A stretch of DNA of 64,000 nucleotides from a virus: positions 41,623-105,622 of the IMG/VR virus record IMGVR_UViG_3300033145_001156; one strand, 5' to 3'. Positions 39,018 through 47,774 of the stretch are shown one piece after another. The notes beneath the pieces were generated by a model. The model worked only from the letters and a program-made list of their open reading frames with translations, was not told where the DNA came from and did no database searches. Within the stretch, counting starts at the first letter, position 1; every line of letters begins with the position of its first letter. Position numbers and translations under genes: made by a program.

Positions 39018-39707
39018 ATGGTTCGAGGCTATGATCACTTAGGCATAAACTTCGAGATGCTTATGGATTTACAGATGAACGAGGGTATTGGTACAATTGT
39101 GTACGATTCTGCAAAAGCTCATCATCCGTTTGTGTTGACAGCTACGGCTACTTGGACGAACCTGGCGAACGATCTGACCGTGATAGATTTCAACGCTGCG
39201 AACCCAGACCACATCGCGTGCGGGGCTGCTGCATGTGCTGACTTGGACTTCACGGCTGGAGACTTCAGTGGAGCCTGCTGGGTACGAGGAGATGCCCTTG
39301 GTAACAGGAACATCCTGACCCACGGCGTCCACAACGTGGACGGATGGTACTGGTACATAGATGTCAATGGTGCGATGAACCTGATCACGAGTCAGGCGGC
39401 GGCATATCAAGTTACCATCGGCGCTGCCGGGGACATCGTCGTGGGAACGTGGAGATTCGTGTCTTTTTCAAGGGACGGCGAGGTCGTGAACATGTACACC
39501 AACGGCGCAGAAGTCACCACTATCGCAGGTACTCATGTCGACCCCGTTACGGCAGCGGCCCGGAACTTCTACATCGGAGTGAACAACGCCGCCGGGGCTG
39601 CATGGTATGACGGGTATCTGTGGAGGCCGAGGGTTTGGGATAGGGTTTTAACTGCTGCTGAGTTTCTCTCTCTCTTCGAGATGGAACGCACATACTTAGG
39701 GGCTTAG
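39018..39707 (+). CDS. LamG/concanavalin-like virion protein, 229 aa
   Basis: Single jelly-roll lectin domain: DFTAGDFSGACWVRGD, WYWYIDVNGAMNL, GTWRFVSFSRDGEVVNMYTNG and NFYIGVNNAAG...YDGYLWRPRVWDRVLTAAE follow the strand order of LamG domains, the last being the usual C-terminal signature (x-G-x-I-D-x-V-R-x-Y-x-R-x-L). Probably binds glycans on the capsid surface. Similar modules recur in the tail genes at 57543 and 61995. Confidence 0.72.
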   Translation: MVRGYDHLGINFEMLMDLQMNEGIGTIVYDSAKAHHPFVLTATATWTNLANDLTVIDFNAANPDHIACGAAACADLDFTAGDFSGACWVRGDALGNRNILTHGVHNVDGWYWYIDVNGAMNLITSQAAAYQVTIGAAGDIVVGTWRFVSFSRDGEVVNMYTNGAEVTTIAGTHVDPVTAAARNFYIGVNNAAGAAWYDGYLWRPRVWDRVLTAAEFLSLFEMERTYLGA

Positions 39708-40916
39708 ATGGGCATAGGACTTGTGGACGACCTCTGGAGAATAGAGCACGGCATACACCACACTCCCCGATTCACCGGGGACATATGGTTCGTGGACGCT
39801 GCGGTCGCAACGAGCGGGAGTGGGGAGACCCCATACCAAGCGTTGAAGACCATCAAGGAGGCAGTGACCCTCGCGAGCGCGGGGGATGCGATTACGGTCA
39901 AGGCTGGGGTTTACAGCGAAGACGCCCTGGACTTGAACAAGGACGGATTAGAGCTATGGGGTGAGATAGGTGTCGTCATAGGCAGTTCCGTCGGGGGGAC
40001 GGTGCTGACGGTCTCCGGGGACTATTGCTGGGTTGAAGAGGTCTGGCTGACCGAGGCTGGTCAGGTAGGCATGGCGCTCACCGGAGCACGTTGTTACATA
40101 ATGCGCGTACAGAGCGGACCGGGCAACTCCATCGGGTTCGACGTGGACGGGACAGCCAACGTCCTAGAGCGGTGCCACGCCGGGCAGCCCACGACCACCG
40201 GGTTCGACGTCGGGGCCAACGGGAACGCGCTGAGGGACTGCGACGCCATCGGCACGGGAGCTGGGACCCGCGGGTTCCACGTCTCTGCTGGGCTGAGGAA
40301 CAAGCTTTTCAACTGCGCGAGCGTGGCGAACACGACGGCGGGATTCGAGATCGCGACCGGCTCCAACAGCAACCTGCTGGAGAACTGCGCGTCGGGGGCC
40401 GGGGACGGGCGCTGGGTGGACGCAGACCTCGCGAGCGTGTGGAGTAATTTCACGTACGACGACACGGTCTACAAGATCACGACGTTCAACGGCGGGACGA
40501 CCTACAACATGTTCAAGATCACCGGGGCGGTCAGGGTGAGCGACATCCACGGGCACGTGGACACGGAGATCCCGAACGTCGCCAGCGACCTGCACCTGGA
40601 GCTGTTCTCCACCGGCGGCGCGGTCAACATAACGAACGGGCCGGGCACCAACATACAGGCGGCGGTCGTCGGAGCGCTGCTGGTGAGGAACGCGGAGTCG
40701 ACGGTCAATATAGACCTGGCGGACCCGAACGGGACTCCTGCGTTGGCGGAGAACGCGAACTGGCGCGACCCGAAGACCATCATAGACGTAGTGAAGGACG
40801 GCGGGGCGGACACCTACATCCGGGCGGTCCTGAGCGTGGCACAGGCCAGCGGGGCGATCCACTGGCACTGCATGTGGGAGCCGCTGACGGAGTCAGGTTT
40901 CCTGGAGGCAGCATAA
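39708..40916 (+). CDS. Right-handed beta-helix (pectate-lyase-like) virion protein
   Basis: Starts directly after the LamG stop. DIWFVDAAVATSGSGETPYQALKTIKEAVTLASAGDAITVKAGVY in the first 80 residues (read as separate motifs) is the standard entry to secreted beta-helix proteins, followed by repeating 20-25-residue rungs (GFDVDGTANVLERC, GFDVGANGNALRDC, GFHVSAGLRNKLFNC, GFEIATGSNSNLLENC). The C-terminal 150 residues are a beta domain. Either a glycan-binding or depolymerising head fibre; no catalytic residues can be assigned. Confidence 0.72.
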   Translation: MGIGLVDDLWRIEHGIHHTPRFTGDIWFVDAAVATSGSGETPYQALKTIKEAVTLASAGDAITVKAGVYSEDALDLNKDGLELWGEIGVVIGSSVGGTVLTVSGDYCWVEEVWLTEAGQVGMALTGARCYIMRVQSGPGNSIGFDVDGTANVLERCHAGQPTTTGFDVGANGNALRDCDAIGTGAGTRGFHVSAGLRNKLFNCASVANTTAGFEIATGSNSNLLENCASGAGDGRWVDADLASVWSNFTYDDTVYKITTFNGGTTYNMFKITGAVRVSDIHGHVDTEIPNVASDLHLELFSTGGAVNITNGPGTNIQAAVVGALLVRNAESTVNIDLADPNGTPALAENANWRDPKTIIDVVKDGGADTYIRAVLSVAQASGAIHWHCMWEPLTESGFLEAA

Positions 40917-40973
40917 GGGTGAAACACGCCCAGGACTTCTCATTCGACGTCCGGGCAATATACGAGGATTAGG

Positions 40974-41159
40974 ATGGCTGATGAGAAGAAGGTCTGGCTG
41001 ATAGGCAAGTGCTTCATCTGCGAGAAGTACTGGCCCGAGGACGAGATGACCAAGGCGAGGGTAGTCACGAGGGCGATGAAGGAGAAGGAGCCGGTCAAGT
41101 ACGTGTGCCCGGACTGCAAGAAGATAATTGAGCATGAGCCGGTAGTAGAGGAGATATAA
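40974..41159 (+). CDS. Zinc-ribbon protein, 61 aa
   Basis: CFICEKYWPEDEM and VCPDCKKII form a four-Cys ribbon. TAATG overlap with the connector gene. Small ribbons of this kind sit before head-tail connectors in several phages; role unknown. A 17-codon ORF (40919-40972) in the gap before it is not trusted. Confidence 0.65.
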   Translation: MADEKKVWLIGKCFICEKYWPEDEMTKARVVTRAMKEKEPVKYVCPDCKKIIEHEPVVEEI

Positions 41160-41578
41160 TGGCCACGTTCAGCTATGGAGACCCGCCAGCCACCAATAGG
41201 GATTATGTCCGACTTCTTGTGGTGGACATTGATCTGACGACCACGGTTGGGCCGCGCGAAGACTGGAGTGTGTTCTTTACAAATGAAGAGATTGACGTGT
41301 TTTTAGCCCTGGCAGTCAACAACGTCTGGCGAGCATCGGCCATAGCTCTTCGTGCAATCGCAGTATCGAAAGCACTGATGGCGAAGGCATTTTCAATCGG
41401 AGACTACTCGGAGAGTGCGACTGAGATTCAGGTTGCAGAAACTCTCAACCGCAAGGCTGAGGAGTTTGACGAATTGGCTGTGAAATACGGGGGTCCGTAT
41501 TCCTCCGTACAAAGTTTTGATTTCACGAATTTCGCCTTTAGAGCCAGAACATGGAGGGACGCTCTTGTCGGAGACTAA
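41159..41578 (+). CDS. Head-tail connector (adaptor) protein
   Basis: 139 residues, mostly helical. FTNEEIDVFLALAVNNVWRASAIALRAIAVSKALMAKAF is the pattern of phage head-tail adaptors (D-E-E-I-x-x-F-L ... A-A-A-x-A-L). It would bind under the portal. The 3' end overlaps an inserted HNH gene. Confidence 0.75.
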   Translation: MATFSYGDPPATNRDYVRLLVVDIDLTTTVGPREDWSVFFTNEEIDVFLALAVNNVWRASAIALRAIAVSKALMAKAFSIGDYSESATEIQVAETLNRKAEEFDELAVKYGGPYSSVQSFDFTNFAFRARTWRDALVGD

Positions 41579-42434
41579 GCTGCTTTATCAAGAGGAGAGC
41601 TGGTTAAGAAAACAATATTGGGATAATGAGTTAGGATTCCGCAAACTAGCAGACTTGGCTGGATGTGGGACTTCTACCATTCGCTACTGGTTTCGCAAGT
41701 TCGGCATTCCAAGTCGAGATATGTCAGAAGCGATAAGGCTAAGCAAATCAAAAGGCGATGAACTCTATCGTAACGTTGAATGGCTGCGAACCCAATATAT
41801 TGATAATGGGTTTAGCATGCAAATGATAGCTGACATATCTGGATGCACAGCAGCTACTATTCTGCACTGGCTGAGGAAATTTGACATCCCCCGCCGGGGC
41901 GGATCAGAAGCAATTAAATTGTCTCATGACAAGGGGCGGCATAACCGTGTAGTAGATGACGAATTGAAGCACAAGTTGTCAGAGGGTGTAAAGGCAGCTT
42001 ACGCAAGAGGTGACTATGATAAAGAGGAATATCGTCAACGTCGTTCTGAAACCATGAAGCGGCTTTGGGCAGAGGGGGTATTTGACCATGTTGGGCCAAT
42101 GCGATCCGAGTGGATAAAATCGGCATGGGCTTCTGGGAAATTGAATGGGAACATGGAAAATAATTCAAATTGGCGTGGTGGATTGTCTTTTGAACCCTAT
42201 ACGCCAAAGTTCAATGAGGAATTTAAGCAATCAATTCGTGAGCGCGACAACTATACATGTGGCATTTGTTGGCTTCCGGGAAAGAGTGTTCACCATATAA
42301 ATTATGTGAAGAAAGACACAAATCTAGAAAACTGTATCATCTTATGCAAATCCTGTCATGGTGTCACAAATCATAATCGTGACTACTGGCAACCCAGACT
42401 ATCAGCACTGATGGAAGCCAGGGCGAACCGATAA
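41565..42434 (+). CDS. HNH homing endonuclease with HTH repeats
   Basis: TTG 41565 is supported by GGAGGG 8 bp upstream. Two similar N-terminal helix-turn-helix units (WLRKQYWDNELGFRKLADLAGC and WLRTQYIDNGFSMQMIADISGC, each ending in WFRKFGIP or WLRKFDIP), then NUMOD-like spacers and a C-terminal HNH: CGIC, SVHHINYVKKDTNLENCIILCKSCH, N-H-N-R. AT-rich and inserted exactly between two connector genes, as expected for a homing element. Confidence 0.85.
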   Translation: MSETKLLYQEESWLRKQYWDNELGFRKLADLAGCGTSTIRYWFRKFGIPSRDMSEAIRLSKSKGDELYRNVEWLRTQYIDNGFSMQMIADISGCTAATILHWLRKFDIPRRGGSEAIKLSHDKGRHNRVVDDELKHKLSEGVKAAYARGDYDKEEYRQRRSETMKRLWAEGVFDHVGPMRSEWIKSAWASGKLNGNMENNSNWRGGLSFEPYTPKFNEEFKQSIRERDNYTCGICWLPGKSVHHINYVKKDTNLENCIILCKSCHGVTNHNRDYWQPRLSALMEARANR

Positions 42435-42871
42435 TGGCTAGGAGCGGACTTCTAAAGGGCGTTCGCCCAACCACATTATTGAAGAATCAGCTCTATGAGC
42501 TGGAATTGCTGCATTTTTGCACGATCCAGGTCGCAACGGAAGGTGCAGACGACGGGTTCGGGCAACCGATGCTGGCCTGGGAGGACGAGACCACCGACGT
42601 TCACTGCCGGCTGAACTGGCGGTCGGTGAACGAGCAGTTGTGGCAGTTCGAGGGAGTCGTCGCCGACTACAAGCTATTCGTGGACATTGACGTGATAGTT
42701 CCCGAGACTAGGCAGATAGTTGACGTTACTGATAAGGATGGGAACTTGATAGACGCTGGGCCATTCGATATCATAAGCACCCAGAGATTCGATATGGGCC
42801 CAGACACGGGACAGCACCATAAAGAGTTGCTGCTGAAGAGGGCTGCGAGGTCGGGAAGGGGCAAGGGATGA
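42434..42871 (+). CDS. Head closure/completion protein
   Basis: 145 residues, beta-rich, with DVHCRLNWRSVNEQLWQFEG and a short C-terminal basic tail. Position directly after the adaptor (apart from the homing gene) and before the glyco-island fits a head-closure protein of the HK97 gp6/SPP1 gp16 type. The first about 100 bp resemble the AT-richer style of the inserted gene, the rest is G-skewed. Confidence 0.6.
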   Translation: MARSGLLKGVRPTTLLKNQLYELELLHFCTIQVATEGADDGFGQPMLAWEDETTDVHCRLNWRSVNEQLWQFEGVVADYKLFVDIDVIVPETRQIVDVTDKDGNLIDAGPFDIISTQRFDMGPDTGQHHKELLLKRAARSGRGKG

Positions 42872-43698
42872 GGATCCTGGTGACGGGTGACGCCGGTTGG
42901 CTCGGCGGGCACATCTCCAACCATCTGGAGGGCGAGGGGCACGTGGTCGTCGGTTTCGACCTCCTGCCGGGCGACAGGATGGTCGGCGACCTCGTTGACT
43001 TGAAGCCCGAGCACCTAGAGGGGATCGAGGCGGTCGTCCACTGCGCGGCCATCGGTGACGTGTACGTGGCGAACAGGAACCCCGCACTGGCGTTCAAGGC
43101 GTCGGCTGAGGGCACGGCGGCCCTGGTGGCGGCCTGCCCAGAGGACCTGAGGGTGTTCGTCCACATCAGCACGTGGGAGGTCTACGGGCCTCATTCTCCT
43201 CACATCGAGGTCTTGGAGACGTCCCAGTGCAGGCCGGAGCACCCCTATGCCGCCGCGAAGCGCGCTGGGGAACTGGCGCTGGTGAGCACGATCAGGACGC
43301 CGTGGCGCATCCTGAGGCTGGGGAGCGCGTACGGGCACGGGATGAGGGAGAGCTCGCTAATCTCCAGGTTCATCGAGAAGATGAGGAGCGGGGAGCCGCT
43401 GACCATTCACGACGACGGGAAGCAGTTCAGGCAGTGGGTGTGGACGGGGGACATGTGCAGAGCAGTCAGTTCAGCACTGGGGGATGTCCCGAACGGGGTG
43501 TACAACGTCGTCGGGAGCGAGGCTGTCACCGTGCTGGGGCTAGCGGAGATGCTGGGCGGAGAGATCGTCCACCAGGAGCGGAGGAAGTCAGAAACGCCGT
43601 GCTACCTGGTGTCGGGGGCCAAGGCGAAGTTCTGGCTCAGGTGGGAGCCGGAGAAGGGATTCAAGGAAGGGGTGGCAGAGATTGTACGGAGCACGTGA
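42868..43698 (+). CDS. NAD-dependent epimerase/dehydratase (extended SDR)
   Basis: Nucleotide-sugar modifying enzyme. ILVTGDAGWLGG carries the GxxGxxG of the Rossmann fold (Gly7/10/13); VVHCAAIGD, HISTWEVYGPH and catalytic Y-A-A-A-K near residue 124-128 follow in order, then RLGSAYGHG and FRQWVWTGDMCRA. 276 residues is slightly short for UDP-glucose 4-epimerase types but complete. Provides an NDP-sugar for the neighbouring transferases (inference). First gene of glyco-island 2. Confidence 0.85.
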   Translation: MRILVTGDAGWLGGHISNHLEGEGHVVVGFDLLPGDRMVGDLVDLKPEHLEGIEAVVHCAAIGDVYVANRNPALAFKASAEGTAALVAACPEDLRVFVHISTWEVYGPHSPHIEVLETSQCRPEHPYAAAKRAGELALVSTIRTPWRILRLGSAYGHGMRESSLISRFIEKMRSGEPLTIHDDGKQFRQWVWTGDMCRAVSSALGDVPNGVYNVVGSEAVTVLGLAEMLGGEIVHQERRKSETPCYLVSGAKAKFWLRWEPEKGFKEGVAEIVRST

Positions 43699-44218
43699 CC
43701 CGGGGAAGCACAGGGAGTCCCTCGTGAGGCTGGTGAGGGAGTCCGGCGCAAGGAACATCGCGGAGGTGGGCGTCTACAAGTGCGCGACCTCGCTGGCGGT
43801 CCTGATGAACTGCGACGTGGACAGGTACTACATGGTCGACCCCTGGAGGGACTACTGGGACTCCGGGGACGGGGAGGCGGACCGGGGCTCCCCGAAGGAC
43901 GTGGACTGGGAGGCCCTGTTCAAGGGTGCACTGGAAGTGGAGCAGCGGTTCACCGTGGCGGAAGTCTTGAGGCTCCCGTCGGTCAGCGCGGCGAAGATGT
44001 TCTACCCCGGGGAGCTGGACCTGGTGTTCATAGACGGCGACCACTCCTACGAGGGTGCGAGGGCGGACATAGAAGCGTGGACACCGGCGGTGAAGGAGGG
44101 CGGGATCCTGTCGGGGCACGACTACTACACGAGGTGGCCGGGAGTCGTCAGGGCGGTCGACGAGGCGTTCGGAGACTTGCACTTCATGAAAGACACGGTG
44201 TGGTGGACTCAATTATAG
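43682..44218 (+). CDS. Class I SAM methyltransferase (Methyltransf_24-like)
   Basis: TTG 43682. ARNIAEVGVYKCATSLAVL is motif I, YYMVDPWRDYW the acidic end of strand 2, LDLVFIDGDHSYEGARADIEAW the family-typical FIDGxHxYE metal site, and GGILSGHDYYTRWPGV follows. This small-methyltransferase group often acts on sugars. 178 residues. Overlaps the epimerase and the next gene by 16-17 bp. Confidence 0.78.
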   Translation: MYGARDPGKHRESLVRLVRESGARNIAEVGVYKCATSLAVLMNCDVDRYYMVDPWRDYWDSGDGEADRGSPKDVDWEALFKGALEVEQRFTVAEVLRLPSVSAAKMFYPGELDLVFIDGDHSYEGARADIEAWTPAVKEGGILSGHDYYTRWPGVVRAVDEAFGDLHFMKDTVWWTQL

Positions 44219-44841
44219 TCTACACGGCGATAATAGGCGACATAGACGACCTGTTGCCAACGAGGACAGGAGGGGTAGCATGGGTTGATGTCCGAAAAAG
44301 AAGAAGCCCAGGGTGGGCGATAAGGCAAGCAAGAAGGCAGTTGACAGACCCGAGAAGGGAGTCTCGGCTGTACAAGATACTGAGCCACCAGTGGATACCG
44401 GGGACGAGCATCTGGATAGACGGGACGATCCAGTTGAAGGTGAGTCCAAGGGAGTTGGCGCAGTACCTTGGGGAGAATGACATGGCGGCGTTCCGGCACC
44501 CGTCGAACGACTGCGCCCTGAGGGAGGCCGAGATAGTCGCCAGGGTGGGGAAGGCGACCGAAGAAGCGTTGAGGCAGGCCGAGAGGTACAGGGAGGCCGG
44601 ATTCCCGGAGCACCACGGGATGATGGCTTGCGGGGTTCTGATCCGCAGGCACACCGAGGCAGTAGAACGATTCAACGACATGTGGTGGAGCGAGTATTGT
44701 CGAGGATGCGTCAGGGACCAAGTGAGCTTCAACTATGTGTTGTGGAAGTTGGACATGAAGTGCAGCGTGATTCCGGGTGACTCGTACAACAACAGGTTCA
44801 TACGAAAGGTGTCACATGTCAAACCGACGGGTTACGGCTAG
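44203..44841 (+). CDS. DUF616/TOD1-like glycosyltransferase candidate
   Basis: GTG 44203. IVYTAIIGDIDDLLPTR at the N-terminus, RLYKILSHQWIPGTSIWIDGTIQLK, and later HPSNDCALREAEIVAR and QVSFNYVLWK follow the order of DUF616 (TOD1/MUCI70) proteins, which are GT-A-like. S-x-W-I-D-G would be the DxD-type site. 212 residues. No Shine-Dalgarno; translation is probably coupled to the upstream gene. Confidence 0.68.
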   Translation: MDSIIVYTAIIGDIDDLLPTRTGGVAWVDVRKRRSPGWAIRQARRQLTDPRRESRLYKILSHQWIPGTSIWIDGTIQLKVSPRELAQYLGENDMAAFRHPSNDCALREAEIVARVGKATEEALRQAERYREAGFPEHHGMMACGVLIRRHTEAVERFNDMWWSEYCRGCVRDQVSFNYVLWKLDMKCSVIPGDSYNNRFIRKVSHVKPTGYG

Positions 44842-45577
44842 GGAAGTATTTTGCCAGGTTCAGGGGCACATGACGACCGGAGAGGGATACTCGGTCATCC
44901 GGCTGGGCGACGGGGAGTGCCGGTTGATGGGCTGGCCCGACAGGACCCCGAGGAGGGAACTCCAGCAATCATTGAGGTACTGGTTCGGGCATACGGACTT
45001 CAGCCGGGAAGACGTGGACGCGATGGCGAACCTCCTGAGGCAGGCGATAGCGGTTGCCGACGTGGTGGGGGTCCCGGGCAAGGAGCAGCTGGCTGACGGG
45101 CGCAAGGGCTGGGCGAACGTGGAGAGGTACCTGGACGAATATCATCTGCTGGACGAGGACGCGTGGCTGTGCGACAACGAGCTGCACATCCGGATGGCCG
45201 AGCAGGGGCTGTACGAGGAGCTGCTGCTGGGACTCCCTGACATTAGCATCATCACTTGCAGGGACGTCGGGTTCCTGATGGAGTCGTTCTTCAGGATCGG
45301 GGCGGTCACAGTCTACGAGGTTCCTGCCGAGGCGCAGACAGCCGGGTGGAAGCCGACGAGCCACTGGCCGGACAGGTTCGACGAGTTGTACAAGGAGGTC
45401 GAGGTCACGTATCCTGGCCAACTGTTCCTGGTAGCCGCCGGGCCGCTGGGCAAGGTGTACTGCCAGTGGGTGAAGGAGCGGGGCGGGGTGGCCCTGGATG
45501 CAGGCTCGATCTTAGATGGCTGGGTCGGGATACGGAGCAGGACGTACCTCAAGGAGAGGGACTACTCGCTATGCTGA
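44816..45577 (+). CDS. GT-D-fold glycosyltransferase candidate
   Basis: ATG 44816. YSVIRLGDGECRLM near residue 25-38 is the RxGDGE motif of GT-D (DUF1792-like) transferases, and GPLGKVYCQWVKERGGVALDAGSILDGWVG at residues about 205-235 (read as GPxGKV..., then ALDxGSxxDxWxG) matches their C-terminal signature. 253 residues, complete. Substrate unknown. Confidence 0.7.
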   Translation: MSNRRVTAREVFCQVQGHMTTGEGYSVIRLGDGECRLMGWPDRTPRRELQQSLRYWFGHTDFSREDVDAMANLLRQAIAVADVVGVPGKEQLADGRKGWANVERYLDEYHLLDEDAWLCDNELHIRMAEQGLYEELLLGLPDISIITCRDVGFLMESFFRIGAVTVYEVPAEAQTAGWKPTSHWPDRFDELYKEVEVTYPGQLFLVAAGPLGKVYCQWVKERGGVALDAGSILDGWVGIRSRTYLKERDYSLC

Positions 45578-46209
45578 AGGTGTCGGTGGACCTGGACAAG
45601 TGGTTGGATGAGTACCCGTGGTACCGGGACGTGCTGGACGTCCTCGACGACTACCAGGAGGGGCCTGAGACGGCTGCCCTCTGGACGCCGTGGAAGGGCG
45701 GGCTGTGGATGAAGGAGCGGGTCTGCGAGATCGCGGAAGTGTGCGCGGAGAGGTTCCCTGGGGACTTCATCGAGATCGGGGCCTACCTGGGGCAGACCAC
45801 GAGGGGGCTGGCGGAGGTGGCCAGGGAGCACGACCGGCGGGTGGTGGTGATAGACCCGTGGGACCCGGACTCGCTGTGTTGCCAGGGCTGGGAGTACAAC
45901 GTGTTCCTGCGCAGCATCAGGGGGTACTCGGACATCATAGACGTCTACCGGCTGTCTTCGTTCGAGGACGAAGCCATCGAGATCATCGAGGGCAGGGAGC
46001 TCGCGTTCGCGTTCGTGGACGGGCTGCACATCTACGAGGCGGCGCTGTCGGACATCAAGGCATGCGCGCACTGCCATGGGGTCATAGCCGTGGACGACCT
46101 GCCGAACTGCATTGACGTGTGGGACGCGTTCATGGAGGGCGTCGAGGTGACTAGGAGGGTTCCGTTGTGGAGGAAGTATCATCGTGAAGGCTATCTATTG
46201 CCACGTTGA
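45571..46209 (+). CDS. Class I SAM methyltransferase, second copy in the island
   Basis: ATG 45571. FIEIGAYLGQTTRGLAEVA (motif I), VVVIDPWDPDSL (end of strand 2), FAFVDGLHIYEAALSDIKAC (FVDGxHxYE signature) and GVIAVDDLPN. Same Methyltransf_24/TylF-type family as the gene at 43682 but only distantly similar. Probably methylates a sugar. Confidence 0.76.
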   Translation: MLKVSVDLDKWLDEYPWYRDVLDVLDDYQEGPETAALWTPWKGGLWMKERVCEIAEVCAERFPGDFIEIGAYLGQTTRGLAEVAREHDRRVVVIDPWDPDSLCCQGWEYNVFLRSIRGYSDIIDVYRLSSFEDEAIEIIEGRELAFAFVDGLHIYEAALSDIKACAHCHGVIAVDDLPNCIDVWDAFMEGVEVTRRVPLWRKYHREGYLLPR

Positions 46210-46786
46210 ACCGCCGGAAGTTGACATCATAATACCAACGCTGAATTTCAGGGCAGCATTAGACAACTATCACGGTTGGCCCGATCCTGGCGTGGAAACT
46301 TGGTGGTTGACAGTCATGGTAGATGAAAAACAAGAAGGGTTCACTCGGACAGTCAACCGTGGACTTGCCGAGACGAAGTCTCCGTACATCTGTATTATAG
46401 GGGACGACGCGGTCCCAGAGACCGAGGGTTGGCTGTTAGAACTGAGGAAGGCGCTGGAGGAGGGGTACGGGTTCGCGTTCCCGACCATGCCTTGCAGGAC
46501 GGCTCCCATATCGAAGGCGAGGAGGGCGTCCCCGACAGGGCAGTTGGTGGAGATACCCCACGGGCCTTACGGGTGCGTCCTGATGAAGAGAGAAGTCTTG
46601 GGGGAGGTCGGGCTGCTGGACGAGGCGTTCGCGCACTACGGGTCGGATGTTGACCACCAGAGGCGATCTAGTTTCAAGTCGGTGTGGGTTGCGCACGTGT
46701 ACGTCCGCAGGGAGCTGCACGAGCCGAGGGAACCCTGGTGGACGGAGGACGGGATAAAATTCCGTGAAAGGTGGGGAGATCGATGA
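46184..46786 (+). CDS. GT2-family glycosyltransferase, short
   Basis: GTG 46184. VDIIIPTLNFRAAL start, TVNRGLAETKSPYICIIGDDAVPE (DD as the metal site), GPYGCVLMKREVLGEVGLLDEAFAHYGSDVDHQ with the ED/DxxH-type catalytic region. 200 residues is a bare GT-A domain. First 200 bp AT-richer than the rest. 151 bp without a trusted gene follow (only a 28-codon ORF at 46789). Confidence 0.8.
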   Translation: MKAIYCHVEPPEVDIIIPTLNFRAALDNYHGWPDPGVETWWLTVMVDEKQEGFTRTVNRGLAETKSPYICIIGDDAVPETEGWLLELRKALEEGYGFAFPTMPCRTAPISKARRASPTGQLVEIPHGPYGCVLMKREVLGEVGLLDEAFAHYGSDVDHQRRSSFKSVWVAHVYVRRELHEPREPWWTEDGIKFRERWGDR

Positions 46787-46937
46787 GATGTTATCTGAGA
46801 GGCACGTCATAGTTGGGGTTGCTGAACACGGTACTAGGATGTCTTGTCAATCGTGTGCTCATCAAGGTATGTGACAGCAACACCAAGAAAATCGTAGGTT
46901 GGCGGTGGGGCAAGGCAACAGATTTTCCTAGGAAAGC

Positions 46938-47774
46938 ATGATGAGGATTGGGTGGATTTTTGATCAGGCGCTATCGCTCCACACGGGCGGGCAGATGCTT
47001 TCCAGCAGGCTGCTGCTGAGGAGGTCACCAGGCTGGGCCGACGTGAAGGTCATATCGCCGTACCACGACAGTTGGCTGGGCGAGTGCGACGCATACATCG
47101 TGAACCAGTGCCGGTACTTCAGGCCCGACCAGTTGGCGAGGATCATGGAGAAGCCGTACATCTGGCTGTTCCACGACGCGCTGCACAACTGTATGCACCA
47201 GGGGTTCATCCTGAAGGCGCTGCTGAGGAAGGCGACGGGCTGCATGTTCAAGTCGCCTTCCCACCAGGAGAACGTGTGCGGCAAGTGGCCGGAAGCGAAG
47301 GAAGTCCCCGGGAAAGCGGTCTACGCGACGCCGATAGACCTGGACATGTTCTACCCGGGGGAGAAGACGAGAGGCACGATCTGGCTGGGGAACTACGTGC
47401 CGGAGAAAGGCGTGAGAGAGGCCGTCGCGTGGGCCGAGGAGAACGAGGAGGTCGTGGACTTCTTCGGGTTCGGGGACGCGTTCATGTTCAGGATAGCCAG
47501 CCCCTGGGCCAGGTTCTATCCGGTGCTGCCCTACAGGGAGGTGCCGCAGATCCTCAGGCGGTACGAGAGGCTGGTGTTCCTGCCCAAGTGCCCAGAGGCC
47601 GCCGGTCGGGTGGTGGTGGAGGCGCTGCTGTCGGGCTGCGAGGTGGTCACCAACGACATGATCGGGTTCAAGTCGTTCGACTGGTGGTCGGACGAGCCAG
47701 GGACTTTGCGCAAAGCGCTGAGGGAGCGAGAGGGGGAATTCTGGGAGACGGTCAAGGAGATGTTAGATGGATAA
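46938..47774 (+). CDS. GT4-like glycosyltransferase (GT-B fold)
   Basis: ATG 46938. IGWIFDQALSLHTGGQMLSSRLLL, YIVNQCRYFRPDQLARIME and a C-terminal half with TIWLGNYVPEKGVREAVAWAEE, FLPKCPEAAGRVVVEALLSGC-E-V-V (E-x7-E-like donor site). 278 residues, short for GT4. A palindrome copy is translated near the end (TLRKA, third reading frame). Overlaps the next gene by 8 bp. Confidence 0.76.
   Translation: MMRIGWIFDQALSLHTGGQMLSSRLLLRRSPGWADVKVISPYHDSWLGECDAYIVNQCRYFRPDQLARIMEKPYIWLFHDALHNCMHQGFILKALLRKATGCMFKSPSHQENVCGKWPEAKEVPGKAVYATPIDLDMFYPGEKTRGTIWLGNYVPEKGVREAVAWAEENEEVVDFFGFGDAFMFRIASPWARFYPVLPYREVPQILRRYERLVFLPKCPEAAGRVVVEALLSGCEVVTNDMIGFKSFDWWSDEPGTLRKALREREGEFWETVKEMLDG
47704..47715 (+). 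repeat. CTTTGCGCAAAG palindrome, exact copy 8 (intragenic, 3' end)
   Basis: Preceded by GGA, followed by CGCTGAGGGAG. Lies 51 bp before ATG 47767, read in frame by the GT4 gene as TLRKA. Confidence 0.85.

Noticed and set aside
40919-40972. 17-codon ORF before the zinc ribbon at 40974
   Set aside because: Too short and without independent support.
46789-46875. 28-codon ORF in the gap before the GT4 gene
   Set aside because: No ribosome site, no overlap with neighbours and no recognisable feature apart from one CxxC.
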